A DNA stretch of 30,529 nt from CBFFRJ01 sp051486985 (GTDB taxonomy: Bacteria > Pseudomonadota > Gammaproteobacteria > Enterobacterales > Enterobacteriaceae): NCBI RefSeq assembly GCF_051486985.1, contig NZ_JAHVDV010000043.1, forward strand, positions 1 to 30,529, in the 5' to 3' direction. Below, in pieces: positions 14,326 through 21,524 of this stretch. The position numbers and the translations under genes were made by a program. Below the pieces are notes generated by a model. That model saw nothing but the letters and a program-made list of their open reading frames with translations. It searched no databases and was not told where the DNA came from. Every line of letters begins with the position of its first letter. The stretch's first letter is position 1.

Positions 14326-15708
14326 ATGACCGTTTTCCACCCCCTTTTCCCCCGCCGCCAGCCAGCTGCGAGTCCATCGGACTCACGGGTGCTCAACTGG
14401 GCGAAAAACACCACCCTTGCGCAGGCAAGTGCGGTAATCACACCAGAGACCGAGGCGCAGCTACAGGAAGCCATTATTCATTGTCGGGGGAAAATACGCC
14501 TGATGGGGAGTCGCATGTCGTCGGGCAGAATGCTCGCGGTAGCCAACCCTGAAGATCGTCTGGTGGATATCTCCCGCCTGCGCGGGTTGCTGGCCGTGGA
14601 TGACAACAGTGCCACCTTTGCAGCGGGCACCCCCATGCACGAAGTCTACGAAATCCTGACCTCCATGAACCGGATGCTGAACGCCTCCCCTGGCGTGATT
14701 GCTGCGCAAACGCTGGCAGGGGCCATCTCCACGGGCACACACGGACAGGGACTCCAGCAAAGCGCCATCGCCGACGAAGCCCTGAATATTCGCTTCATTG
14801 ATGGTACGGGCCACCTGCACAGCATGGATCGCAGCCACCCGTGGTTTGGCGCGGTGCAACTGGGGCTTGGCGCTCTGGGTGCCATTACCGCCGTCACCCT
14901 GCGTACCCGCCCGGCGACCCTCTACACCTGTTTTAAAGATGCCGTGAGTGCAGATACCCTGGAGCAGGATTTAGTCGAATGGAACCAGTCCTGGGTCTTC
15001 AGTAAAGCCTGGTGGTTTCTGGAAGAAAACAAAGTACACACCTGGAATGCCAGGGAGGCCAATGAGGATGAACGTCAGGCATGGCGAGAAAATCATGGTG
15101 ACCTGGTCACGCTGGATGATACCCGCGACGAGATGAACAACGCGGTGGAGAAGACGTTACAGCACATGCGTAATGACACCCGTATCGTTGACGAAAATGG
15201 CAAACCCTTCCGTACCGTCACCCGTTTTAAAGACTTTTCGGATGTGATCGGTGACGTTTACCAGGTCTTCTGCCGGGGCATTGCCACCCCACAAATCAAT
15301 ATTGAAATCGGTGTGCCGCTGGCTAACGCTCCGGCAGCGATTACCCGAATCAAAAAATGGTATGCCGAAACGCATCCCCATATGCATTACCCGATTATTT
15401 TACGTTGTACGGGCGCGTCTGACGCCTGGCTTAATCCGGCCTGGCAGACGCCCACCTGTTTCTTCGGCTTTGTGGTCTATTACGCCGAAGATGGCTCGCT
15501 CTCCCAGGAGGGACTTGAATTTTTACGGGCAGTTGAGCCGTTGCTGGCAAGCGTCGGGGGTAAACCGCACTGGGGCAAATATTTTGACGCCCGGCTGTAT
15601 GACTGGCCGACATGCTACCCGCAATGGTCTGCGTTTCAGGAAGTCCGCCAGGCGTTCGATCCGCGTGGCGTGTTTCTGAATGATTTTATGACGGAGGTGT
15701 TGGCATGA
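14326..15708 (+). CDS. FAD-binding sugar-lactone-oxidase-like oxidoreductase
   Basis: This 460-residue flavoprotein has an N-terminal FAD_binding_4 domain (about 30-200; LAGAISTGTHGQGL near 130-143 and LGLGALGAITAVTLR near 180-194). Its C-terminal ALO-type domain is seen in gulonolactone and arabinonolactone oxidases and alditol oxidase (HWGKYF near 412 and VRQAFDPRGVFLNDF near 440). The usual GSGHS motif, whose His carries covalent FAD, reads GSRMSS (61-66), so FAD is probably held non-covalently. ATG 14326 follows GAGGAG (14314-14319) with a 6-base gap; an upstream TTG is in frame but less likely. It overlaps the GT8 gene by 4 bases. Substrate unknown: probably a polyol, sugar or lactone. 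Confidence 0.85.
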   Translation: MTVFHPLFPRRQPAASPSDSRVLNWAKNTTLAQASAVITPETEAQLQEAIIHCRGKIRLMGSRMSSGRMLAVANPEDRLVDISRLRGLLAVDDNSATFAAGTPMHEVYEILTSMNRMLNASPGVIAAQTLAGAISTGTHGQGLQQSAIADEALNIRFIDGTGHLHSMDRSHPWFGAVQLGLGALGAITAVTLRTRPATLYTCFKDAVSADTLEQDLVEWNQSWVFSKAWWFLEENKVHTWNAREANEDERQAWRENHGDLVTLDDTRDEMNNAVEKTLQHMRNDTRIVDENGKPFRTVTRFKDFSDVIGDVYQVFCRGIATPQINIEIGVPLANAPAAITRIKKWYAETHPHMHYPIILRCTGASDAWLNPAWQTPTCFFGFVVYYAEDGSLSQEGLEFLRAVEPLLASVGGKPHWGKYFDARLYDWPTCYPQWSAFQEVRQAFDPRGVFLNDFMTEVLA

Positions 15709-16541
15709 GCCCATCAACGTTCGCATGGGTCACGCTGCTGACGCAGCCCGGCTACCTGCCCGGCGTGGAGGCATTGCACCATTCGCTGCTGCGAAGCGGT
15801 ACATCCTGGCCACTGGAGGTGATGGTTACGCCGGGCATTGACGCGCAGACCCGCTCGCGTTTACAGGATCAGGGCTGCCGTGTGCGTGACGTGCCGGAAA
15901 TTGGCCCCAACCCGGCGCTGGCGCATCGCTATGCAAACGCGCGATTTGCTGATGTCTGGAGCAAACTGGCGGTATGGACGATGACCGAATACGCCCGGGT
16001 TGCCTTTCTCGACGCCGACATGCTGGTGGTAAAGAACATGGACGAGGTCTTTGAGCTGCCGTTACAGGAGGGGTTTATCGCCGCCTGTCACGCCTGTCGC
16101 TGCAACCCTAATCGCATCGAAAGTTATCCTGCAAGCTGGCAGCCGGATAACTGTTACTACAGCTGGTGTGAAGATGAAGAGATGACCGCCCGCCCCCCGA
16201 CCACGGTCGATAATTACTTCAACGCCGGTTTTCTGGTGCTCACCCCCGACCAGGCAGTGTATAACCTGATGCTGACCAAAATCGTGGCGATGGCCGACAT
16301 CAGCACCTATGTATTCGCAGAGCAGGATTTCCTCAACGACATTTTTCATGGCCGCTGGCTGCCGCTGCACTATGGTTACAACGCGCTGAAAACATTGCAA
16401 TTTCAGCACCCCAGAATGTGGAACATGTCGCGGGTAAAAAATATCCATTACATTATCGATAAACCCTGGGATAAACAGCCCGAACCGGGTGATAAGTGGT
16501 ATACGTTGCATAAAATGTGGTGGGAGTACGCTTCGCGCTAA
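15705..16541 (+). CDS. Glycosyltransferase family 8 (glycogenin/galactinol-synthase-like)
   Basis: This 278-residue retaining glycosyltransferase of the GT-A fold has a DxD metal/nucleotide-sugar motif (DAD, 103-105, in VAFLDADMLVV). Further motifs are NAGFLVLTP (173-181), AEQDFLND (205-212) and a C-terminal HYIIDKPW (248-255), the glycogenin/galactinol-synthase pattern rather than the LPS WaaI/WaaJ pattern. No membrane segment or signal peptide is seen, so it acts in the cytoplasm. It is coupled to the FAD oxidase by a 4-base ATGA overlap, suggesting consecutive steps. By analogy it could put a sugar on a polyol or a protein tyrosine; this is speculative. A weak hairpin, ACGCC/GGCGT (16568-16581), follows. 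Confidence 0.85.
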   Translation: MSPSTFAWVTLLTQPGYLPGVEALHHSLLRSGTSWPLEVMVTPGIDAQTRSRLQDQGCRVRDVPEIGPNPALAHRYANARFADVWSKLAVWTMTEYARVAFLDADMLVVKNMDEVFELPLQEGFIAACHACRCNPNRIESYPASWQPDNCYYSWCEDEEMTARPPTTVDNYFNAGFLVLTPDQAVYNLMLTKIVAMADISTYVFAEQDFLNDIFHGRWLPLHYGYNALKTLQFQHPRMWNMSRVKNIHYIIDKPWDKQPEPGDKWYTLHKMWWEYASR

Positions 16542-16591
16542 GCGGACTGCGTGCGCATAGTAGCGCCACGCCTCACGGCGTTTGTAACCCG

Positions 16592-16621
16592 GTCACAAGC
16601 GGAAAAAATATTTTTTGTGAC
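16592..16621. promoter_or_regulatory. Inverted repeat upstream of the ymgB-like gene
   Basis: GTCACAA (16592-16598) and TTGTGAC (16615-16621) flank a 16-base spacer. That spacer contains most of a perfect 14-bp palindrome, AAAAAATATTTTTT (16603-16616). It lies about 100 bases before the start at 16720, a plausible place for a regulator or H-NS-type binding, though it could also be a terminator for the GT8 gene. Confidence 0.3.
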
Positions 16622-16719
16622 GGGCATTGCAGGCTTAAAAAAGGGTGACTAATTTTATTCAGGGCTTGGCTCTCCACCCTTTTCAGAGAGGCCATTTTTT
16701 CATTTTTACAGGAATGACT

Positions 16720-16965
16720 ATGCGCATGACAACCGAGGACCAGTTAAACGCTCACTTTGAAAGCAACCTTCGTGCCTTTGATGTGGAGTTGAAGTTGATT
16801 GCCGACCTCCGGAAAAGTATCGGTCGCATAAAACCAGATGTGCAAAATAAAGATCTCATTCTGGCTTTGATACAACTGCTTGAAACGGAAGAAGACGTAG
16901 TGAAACTGGATGTGTACCGAAATGCGCTGGAAATCATCGTTCAGAAAACCCCGGATGATCTGTAA
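16720..16965 (+). CDS. YmgB/AriR-family small regulatory protein
   Basis: This 81-residue protein is similar to E. coli AriR/YmgB over the C-terminal half. The stretch NKDLILALIQLLETEEDVVK (about residues 42-61) is followed by DVYRNALEIIV and ends in DDL, parallel to NKNIILSLIHSLET...DDM in AriR. AriR is a small helical dimer linked to biofilm formation and acid resistance, and acts with the Rcs pathway downstream of BluR/BluF. The start is ATG 16720, since AGGA (16710-16713) is 6 bases away; ATG 16714 abuts it. It faces two related genes on the other strand. An 11-bp hairpin follows. Confidence 0.8.
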   Translation: MRMTTEDQLNAHFESNLRAFDVELKLIADLRKSIGRIKPDVQNKDLILALIQLLETEEDVVKLDVYRNALEIIVQKTPDDL

Positions 16966-16996
16966 TCCCGCTGTTTAAATCATTTTTCTCGACCAG

Positions 16997-17028
16997 GTAA
17001 TGCCTTCCCGTAACCGTGAAGGCATTAC
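16997..17028. terminator. Hairpin between convergent ymg-type genes
   Basis: GTAATGCCTTC (16997-17007) and GAAGGCATTAC (17018-17028) form a perfect 11-bp stem with a 10-base loop. The T content after it is weak on both strands (TCACTCTCT on +). It lies between two convergent genes and probably serves both as a terminator or 3'-end stabiliser. A second small stem, CCGC/GCGG near 17058-17069, overlaps the end of the minus-strand gene. Confidence 0.55.
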
Positions 17029-17061
17029 TCACTCTCTGCAACCGCTTTATAGCTGGCCCGC

Positions 17062-17274
17062 TCAGGCGGTTTTGACCCGTTTTAACGTAAGATGATGCAG
17101 GGTGGCTTCCAGGACCTTTTTCTGCCCTGGGTTTGTGGTAATGATCAATTGGGCACGGAGTACCATGATGATGTTGGCAGAATTCACCGGTAGTCGGGAA
17201 TTCATCAGGTACGTTGCTGCCTGACCAATCGTCTCGTGAATTTCTTCGATGCGTATTTGTTCATCTTCTTTCAA
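17062..17274 (-). CDS. YmgB/AriR-like small protein
   Basis: This 70-residue protein starts at TTG 17274, supported by GGAG 5 bases upstream and by the absence of any in-frame ATG before residue 24. The stretch IGQAATYLMNSRLPVNSANI (about 16-35) followed by IMVLRAQL parallels [20 protein letters not shown] and the helix after it in AriR. It is therefore probably a second member of the connector-protein family that feeds into the Rcs phosphorelay. It is short at the N-terminus compared with AriR (88). It lies 162 bases downstream of the YmgA-like gene on the same strand and may be co-transcribed. Confidence 0.6.
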   Translation of the reverse strand: MKEDEQIRIEEIHETIGQAATYLMNSRLPVNSANIIMVLRAQLIITTNPGQKKVLEATLHHLTLKRVKTA

Positions 17275-17306
17275 TGAAACTCCATGCTGCTGCGTGATAT
17301 CTTCTG

Positions 17307-17320
17307 GAGCCCGAAGGCTC
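17307..17320 (-). other. UUCG-tetraloop hairpin in minus-strand mRNA
   Basis: Read on the minus strand, GAGCC-TTCG-GGCTC is a 5-bp stem closed by the very stable cUUCGg tetraloop. No T-run follows. It sits between the YmgA-like and AriR-like genes, 33 bases before the latter's start, and could block exonucleases or separate expression of the two genes. Confidence 0.5.
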
Positions 17321-17436
17321 GATCAAATTCACATTTAGCATTCGTAGAAACATGCCGGAGCAATTCTGATTAGAAGGGGTTTTGTGGGAAAGCTTAGGCC
17401 TGTCATCGCAAGCAGAAAACAGGGGCCTGACAACAA

Positions 17437-17736
17437 TTAATGCTTTACGGTGTTCTCATCCATGACAAGGCTGGCATGCTGGAGCCGGCTCTTACGCTGA
17501 GTGACCTGCAAACGACCCGGGGCTTTTTTTCCGCCAGGACGGGTACGAAAACTATGTACACCACCAATCGCAGATCGTAAGGCTTCTTGCCTTTCGTCGT
17601 TGCTTTCTGCGCTGAGGCTTTCCTGCAACTGCCCAATCAACGCATCAAAAGAGACATCATCATCTGATTCCAGAATCGAGAGAACAGCTTCTCCCATCAC
17701 GGTATCTACCAGCTTTTCCTTATCATTCTTACTCAT
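17437..17736 (-). CDS. YmgA-family small protein
   Basis: This 99-residue protein resembles E. coli YmgA: MGEAVLSILESDDDVSFDAL (about 14-33) and an acidic, helix-rich region to about residue 60 parallel TGQAVLQILRMKINFSLQTL in YmgA, followed by a basic tail (RTRPGGKKAPGR, 64-75) of low complexity. YmgA and AriR are co-transcribed in E. coli under BluR, so finding them together supports the assignment. ATG 17736 is preceded by GAGAGG at 5 bases. AGGTCT/AGACCT (17761-17777) and an AT-rich stretch upstream probably contain the promoter and an operator. Confidence 0.7.
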   Translation of the reverse strand: MSKNDKEKLVDTVMGEAVLSILESDDDVSFDALIGQLQESLSAESNDERQEALRSAIGGVHSFRTRPGGKKAPGRLQVTQRKSRLQHASLVMDENTVKH

Positions 17737-17760
17737 TTCGCCTCTCAGGGGTTACGGCAC

Positions 17761-17777
17761 AGGTCTGGATAAGACCT
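17761..17777. promoter_or_regulatory. Inverted repeat upstream of the ymgA-like gene
   Basis: AGGTCT-GGATA-AGACCT is a perfect 6-bp inverted repeat, 25-41 bases upstream of the minus-strand start at 17736, next to TATATA-rich sequence (17792-17797 region). It could be an operator or a 5'-UTR hairpin. No known consensus is claimed. Confidence 0.3.
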
Positions 17778-17880
17778 AATCAGTATGCACATATATACAG
17801 GTTTTGCCGAGTTTTTAATTTGTATGCTAGCGTAACGCCGCAAAGGTGCAGAACAGTAGCGCAGAGAGAATAACAACACA

Positions 17881-18402
17881 ATGAAGTATTACTCTTACTC
17901 TTTTTTGGTCCCCACCGTGCTTTCCATCATTGCGGTGATTTTTGGCGTGGTCTACTGGCAGGTACATATCGTCAGGGTAACCTTTCTGCATACCGCCTTG
18001 CTGAAGGCTATTTTTCTTACCGCCCTGCTCATCGCCGCCCTGATGGTCGTCTTGATCATTCGTCGAATGCGAGGCACGCCAGAAGACTTACAAACGCGGC
18101 TGAAAAAGGTGGTAGCAGGAATTATTGCCTCCCTTTTCATGACCACGCTGGTGCTCTATTTCCTTGTCAGCGTCATTGCCTGGGCCCTGCCTGGCGATGA
18201 GGCCTGGTACAGGACCACGTTTACCTATGCCAGCGGTAGCAGAAACAACTGTTCCGGTGCGGACGTTTTTGACCCCGATCTCCAGAAAGAGGTCCGGGTC
18301 TGCTACCCCACGGGAGATTATTACGACCACGGGGTCATGGTCGTACATAAGCGAACAACGCCCCTGGGGGCGGTGATGCTGGACGGGCGTGTTCTGCCCT
18401 GA
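17881..18402 (+). CDS. Predicted inner-membrane protein, unknown family
   Basis: This 173-residue protein has three hydrophobic segments at about 8-27, 37-61 and 79-104, with a positively charged loop between the second and third (RRMRGTPEDLQTRLKK). A C-terminal soluble domain (about 105-173) has two cysteines, at about 122 and 140, which could form a disulphide in the periplasm. I do not recognise the family. The ribosome site is poor (AGAGAG, about 12 bases before the ATG). The next stretch is a gene remnant, so the locus may be decaying. Confidence 0.6.
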   Translation: MKYYSYSFLVPTVLSIIAVIFGVVYWQVHIVRVTFLHTALLKAIFLTALLIAALMVVLIIRRMRGTPEDLQTRLKKVVAGIIASLFMTTLVLYFLVSVIAWALPGDEAWYRTTFTYASGSRNNCSGADVFDPDLQKEVRVCYPTGDYYDHGVMVVHKRTTPLGAVMLDGRVLP

Positions 18403-18508
18403 CGGCGGGGCGGACTCATTGGCCACCGGGCCTGAAGTAATGGCACCTGATGCCGTTCAATAAGTAAGGGCAAGGAATCATCGTTTTCCTGACAGTATCT
18501 GCCAGTAG

Positions 18509-18787
18509 CGGGAGGGCGCATCGCTCGATAAACCCAGCTTTAGCTGGTTACCTTATGAGCCTTCCTGGGAAGCGATTGTCTTCGCAAGAGAAAATGGCGG
18601 CTGCCTGAGCGCCGGACTTGAGCTTAAAAAGAAAACCATTTTCTCCTCCGGTAAAGAAGGAAAAATGAACGTTGGATTAAACATGTTCAGCGGCGCACTG
18701 GACGCGGGCATGATGCTTAATCAAGAAAATGATGAAACCTGGGCCGTGTTTGTGGAGTTCAGCAAACCGCTCCCGCACAAGGCATGA
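18509..18787 (+). pseudogene. Remnant of a gene of unknown function (no start codon)
   Basis: An open frame of 92 codons runs from just after a TAG (18506-18508) to TGA (18785-18787). Its composition is protein-like (FSWLPYEPSWEAIVFAR, later MMLNQENDETWAVFVEF), but it has no usable start near its beginning; the first ATG is at 18665, more than half-way in. The upstream 100 bases hold no frame-shifted extension I can recognise. It is most likely the 3' part of a decayed or transferred gene. A short product from ATG 18665 (40 residues) is possible but unlikely. Confidence 0.45.
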
Positions 18788-18813
18788 TGCAAGAGCAGAC
18801 CTCGCCACGCTTA

Positions 18814-18846
18814 AGGCAGCAGGGGAACGGCCCGCTGCCTGCTTTT
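18814..18846 (+). terminator. Terminator after the gene remnant
   Basis: AGGCAGC (18814-18820) pairs with GCTGCCT (18834-18840), followed by GCTTTT (18841-18846). It shields the dlt operon from transcription coming from the left. Confidence 0.6.
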
Positions 18847-19140
18847 AGGTTCGGATAAACATCCCCCTGCCGCGCTCATTGAGCGCCCACTGCACTGCCG
18901 TTACCTGCCTGCTGATCAGCTATTGCGTAAACCGTGCCTCACCGCCGCAATAACGGGCTCTGACCGGGTAGATGCAATGCGTATTATTACCCCGCTAAGG
19001 CTGTACAAACCGTTACACGGAAATACTCATATTTGCACAGCACCCTGGTATATAGTGCCCGGTACGAAGAAGTCTCTTTATTGTGAATCTTCAACTCACA
19101 AAATTTAAACAAATTATTACCAGGTTGTTTCACATTTATA
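18847..19140. other. Upstream region of the dlt operon
   Basis: About 290 bases with no convincing gene. It is AT-rich in its last 80 bases and must contain the dlt promoter. TATAGT near 19053 could be a -10 element, but no properly spaced -35 is seen. No clear PhoP box (repeated GTTTA) or PmrA box could be confirmed by eye. Confidence 0.35.
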
Positions 19141-20277
19141 ATGAAAATAAAAAACACGCTGGGCCTACATATCCTAATGGCGACGCTCGCTGTCCTGTTC
19201 CTGTGCCTCCACCCGCTGCTGACCCGCGAGTCCGGGCCGCTGAGATTCCATCCGTTGATCACCTCAATGGAAGGCACTGATAAAGAACAGGCTGACAAGA
19301 TTGCGACTATTTCACATGCGTTAAAAGGCAATGCAATTTTCTTTATTGGCGCTTCTGAAGTGGCCACCTCTCGTAATGAACATTACGCGGTTTATCATTA
19401 CTTTAATAACCAGCTGCACAAACCCGTTGTGGCTTATGGTGATGCCTTTGTCGACGATGTTACGCAGTTCTTATTCTTCTCGCGCTTTAAAGACGATCTG
19501 AATGAAAACAGTAAAGTTGTCCTGTTATTAGCGCCGGACAGTTTTTATTCCAAAGGCATTCCACCCGCTATTTTTGCCGACCACTTTCCGTCGCCGATAT
19601 TCGATCCGCTGATGAAGGATCCGCAGGCGCGACCGCTACTGGTTAATTACCTAAAAAATATCGATAAAGAAGAGGTCAGCCATTTAACCTTCGCTCAAAT
19701 GAAAATCGCTGGCTGGAGTGTCGATATGATCCTCGACGAAGTGAGCTTCCAGTTTGCTAATTTTTGTACGTTGGTGAAAAACGACTGGTATGCCCTGCTC
19801 AATATTGAGAAGAAGAGTGCCCCCTCGTGGCCGATGCCGCACCCCACCAGCGCCCGGCCTGACTGGGATCAGGAGCTGGCACACGCACGTGAACTTAACA
19901 GCCGACGCCAGCAAAGTGCCGCCACCATGTGGATGGATAAATCCATTTATGAAGCGGGAGATAAACCCGAACAATGGGACGACACGCCGGTGGTACCAAA
20001 ACAGATTGAGGTCTTTCAGCAGACGATTGCATTACTGAAATCCCGCCATGTGCAGGTGATTGCCATCGTCGACCCCATAAACCCGTGGGCGCTCTACAAC
20101 ACCGATACGTTCAGGCCAGTGGATCAGCGCATTCAGGCAATCCTGAAAGAAAACCAGGTGCCTTATCTCGATATGTACGCGCAGCCTTATCAGAACGGCT
20201 GGAACTGGGATCGCCTGCATCCCACTGAGCTTGCGTGGGTGCCGATGGACCGTTTTATTGCGGAGAATTTTAAATGA
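19141..20277 (+). CDS. dltD: DltD-like SGNH-fold protein of envelope D-alanylation
   Basis: This 378-residue protein has one N-terminal membrane anchor (about 8-27) and a large periplasmic domain. The catalytic Ser72 lies in FFIGASEVATSRN, and the Asp357/His360 pair in WDRLHPTE near the C-terminus, giving the full SGNH-type triad of DltD. In Gram-positive bacteria DltD acts with DltB and DltX to move D-alanine from the carrier DltC to lipoteichoic acid. Here it is the first gene of a DXBAC operon, unlike the usual Gram-positive order XABCD. No good ribosome site precedes the ATG at 19141, but the anchor starts cleanly there. The stop overlaps the next small gene. Confidence 0.9.
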   Translation: MKIKNTLGLHILMATLAVLFLCLHPLLTRESGPLRFHPLITSMEGTDKEQADKIATISHALKGNAIFFIGASEVATSRNEHYAVYHYFNNQLHKPVVAYGDAFVDDVTQFLFFSRFKDDLNENSKVVLLLAPDSFYSKGIPPAIFADHFPSPIFDPLMKDPQARPLLVNYLKNIDKEEVSHLTFAQMKIAGWSVDMILDEVSFQFANFCTLVKNDWYALLNIEKKSAPSWPMPHPTSARPDWDQELAHARELNSRRQQSAATMWMDKSIYEAGDKPEQWDDTPVVPKQIEVFQQTIALLKSRHVQVIAIVDPINPWALYNTDTFRPVDQRIQAILKENQVPYLDMYAQPYQNGWNWDRLHPTELAWVPMDRFIAENFK

Positions 20278-20396
20278 TGAAATATGCGGTACGCCTTTTT
20301 TTTCTTTATCTCTTTCTGGCGGTAACGGTTGTTGCCTGGTCCACGGTGGACGATAGCAAAAATATTAAAGTGCATTTTGAATATCAAAAATTCTGA
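20274..20396 (+). CDS. dltX: DltX-like 40-residue membrane peptide
   Basis: This 40-residue ORF overlaps the dltD stop by 4 bases (ATGATGA), with GGAG (20262-20265) 8 bases before ATG 20274. It has one membrane segment (about 5-22, VRLFFLYLFLAVTVVAW) and ends in VHFEYQKF. Gram-positive DltX is also a tiny single-span protein ending in an F-x-Y-x-x-F motif, whose tyrosine has been proposed to carry D-alanine between DltB and DltD. Here Phe35-Glu-Tyr37-Gln-Lys-Phe40 fits that motif at the extreme C-terminus. Position between dltD and dltB supports the call. It is too short to be found by many gene callers. Confidence 0.8.
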   Translation: MMKYAVRLFFLYLFLAVTVVAWSTVDDSKNIKVHFEYQKF

Positions 20397-20405
20397 GGGT
20401 GAATG

Positions 20406-21524
20406 ATGTACAGCTCCGGAACCTTTTTTTTCTGGCTTTTTTCATCCGCGCTGATGTTTGCGCTGGTAAATCGTGTGCTCCATTTTCGGCTTACCTATCT
20501 GTCGGCATTTTCGGTGCTGGCCGCATTCGGTTGGGGATATATTTTTCAGGATGACTATCTTATCCCGGTCGCCGTATTTGTCGCTTTTTTTGTGCTCGCC
20601 ACGTTAAAAGAGAAAGGATGGTTAAAAACCTGGCAGGCGGTCACGTTAACGCTGCTGCCTTTACTCCTGGTAAAACTGCACCTGAATAATCACTGGGGTA
20701 TGATTGGCCTCTCTTTTATGACGTTTCGCGCCATTGACGTACTGCTCTATCGCAGTAAAAAAGATGGGCGAAATATCCTGCACTATTTCTGTTACCTGTT
20801 TATGCCCTTTATTATTCTCGCAGGTCCGATGTACCGCTGGCGCACCTGGGTGAATGATATTAATAAACCGGTGTTTGCTATCGACCGGGCGCAGTTCTTA
20901 ACGGCAATGGAGCAGATATTTACCGGCATCATCCAGAAATTCCTGCTGGCGATGCTCATCGATAACCTGGTGATTCAGTCATGGAGCCATCGCCCGTTTG
21001 ACTGGACCGTGGGCGTGGTGATGTCGGTGGCCTATAGCGCCTATCTGTACTTTGATTTCGCGGGCTACAGCAACATGGCGATAGGCGCGGGCCGCTTGTT
21101 TGGTCTGAACATTCCTGCCAACTTCAACCTGCCGATTCTGGCAAAAAACCCGCAGGATTTCTGGCGTCGCTTCCACATCAGCCTCTCAGAGTGGCTGCGC
21201 GATGTGGTCTTTATGCCGGTTTATATGAACCTGATGAAGCTCAACTATTTCCGGCAGAACAAAACGCTCGCGCAGAATATTGGCATCTTCTGCACTCTGT
21301 TTTGTATGGGCGCATGGAACGGGCTGGAACGGCACTACGTCATCAGCGGCGCGCTCTTTGGCGGCATCTCTGTTGCGCATAACATGCTGCTCTGGTGGGC
21401 CAAACGCAGCCCCAGGCTGAACCACTGGCTTCAGCTTCCGGCTATCGCCTTTCTGGGACGAATTCTGACGCTGGGAAGCGCCGCAGCCTCCCTTTACATC
21501 TTTAGTGGAATGTCTCCCCTATGA
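20406..21524 (+). CDS. dltB: DltB-like MBOAT acyltransferase
   Basis: This 372-residue polytopic membrane protein of the MBOAT family has about 10 hydrophobic segments and passes D-alanyl groups across the inner membrane. YLYFDFAGYSNMAIGAGRLFG near 218 (first 20 residues) and FWRRFHISLSEWLRD near 251-265 are DltB/AlgI signatures. The usual catalytic motif GxWHG reads GAWNG at about 302-306, with Asn in place of the His, 48 residues after RRFH as expected for that site; a His follows 5 residues later (ERHY). Start: of two adjacent ATGs, 20406 has the better distance (7 bases) from GAGG. Its last bases overlap dltA. Confidence 0.9.
   Translation: MYSSGTFFFWLFSSALMFALVNRVLHFRLTYLSAFSVLAAFGWGYIFQDDYLIPVAVFVAFFVLATLKEKGWLKTWQAVTLTLLPLLLVKLHLNNHWGMIGLSFMTFRAIDVLLYRSKKDGRNILHYFCYLFMPFIILAGPMYRWRTWVNDINKPVFAIDRAQFLTAMEQIFTGIIQKFLLAMLIDNLVIQSWSHRPFDWTVGVVMSVAYSAYLYFDFAGYSNMAIGAGRLFGLNIPANFNLPILAKNPQDFWRRFHISLSEWLRDVVFMPVYMNLMKLNYFRQNKTLAQNIGIFCTLFCMGAWNGLERHYVISGALFGGISVAHNMLLWWAKRSPRLNHWLQLPAIAFLGRILTLGSAAASLYIFSGMSPL

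Noticed and set aside
19033..19058. TTGCAC and TATAGT as the dlt promoter
   Set aside because: The spacing is about 12 bases, too short for a sigma-70 promoter.
18923..19108. Small open frame upstream of dltD
   Set aside because: No ribosome site or family resemblance; it overlaps the region expected to hold the dlt promoter.
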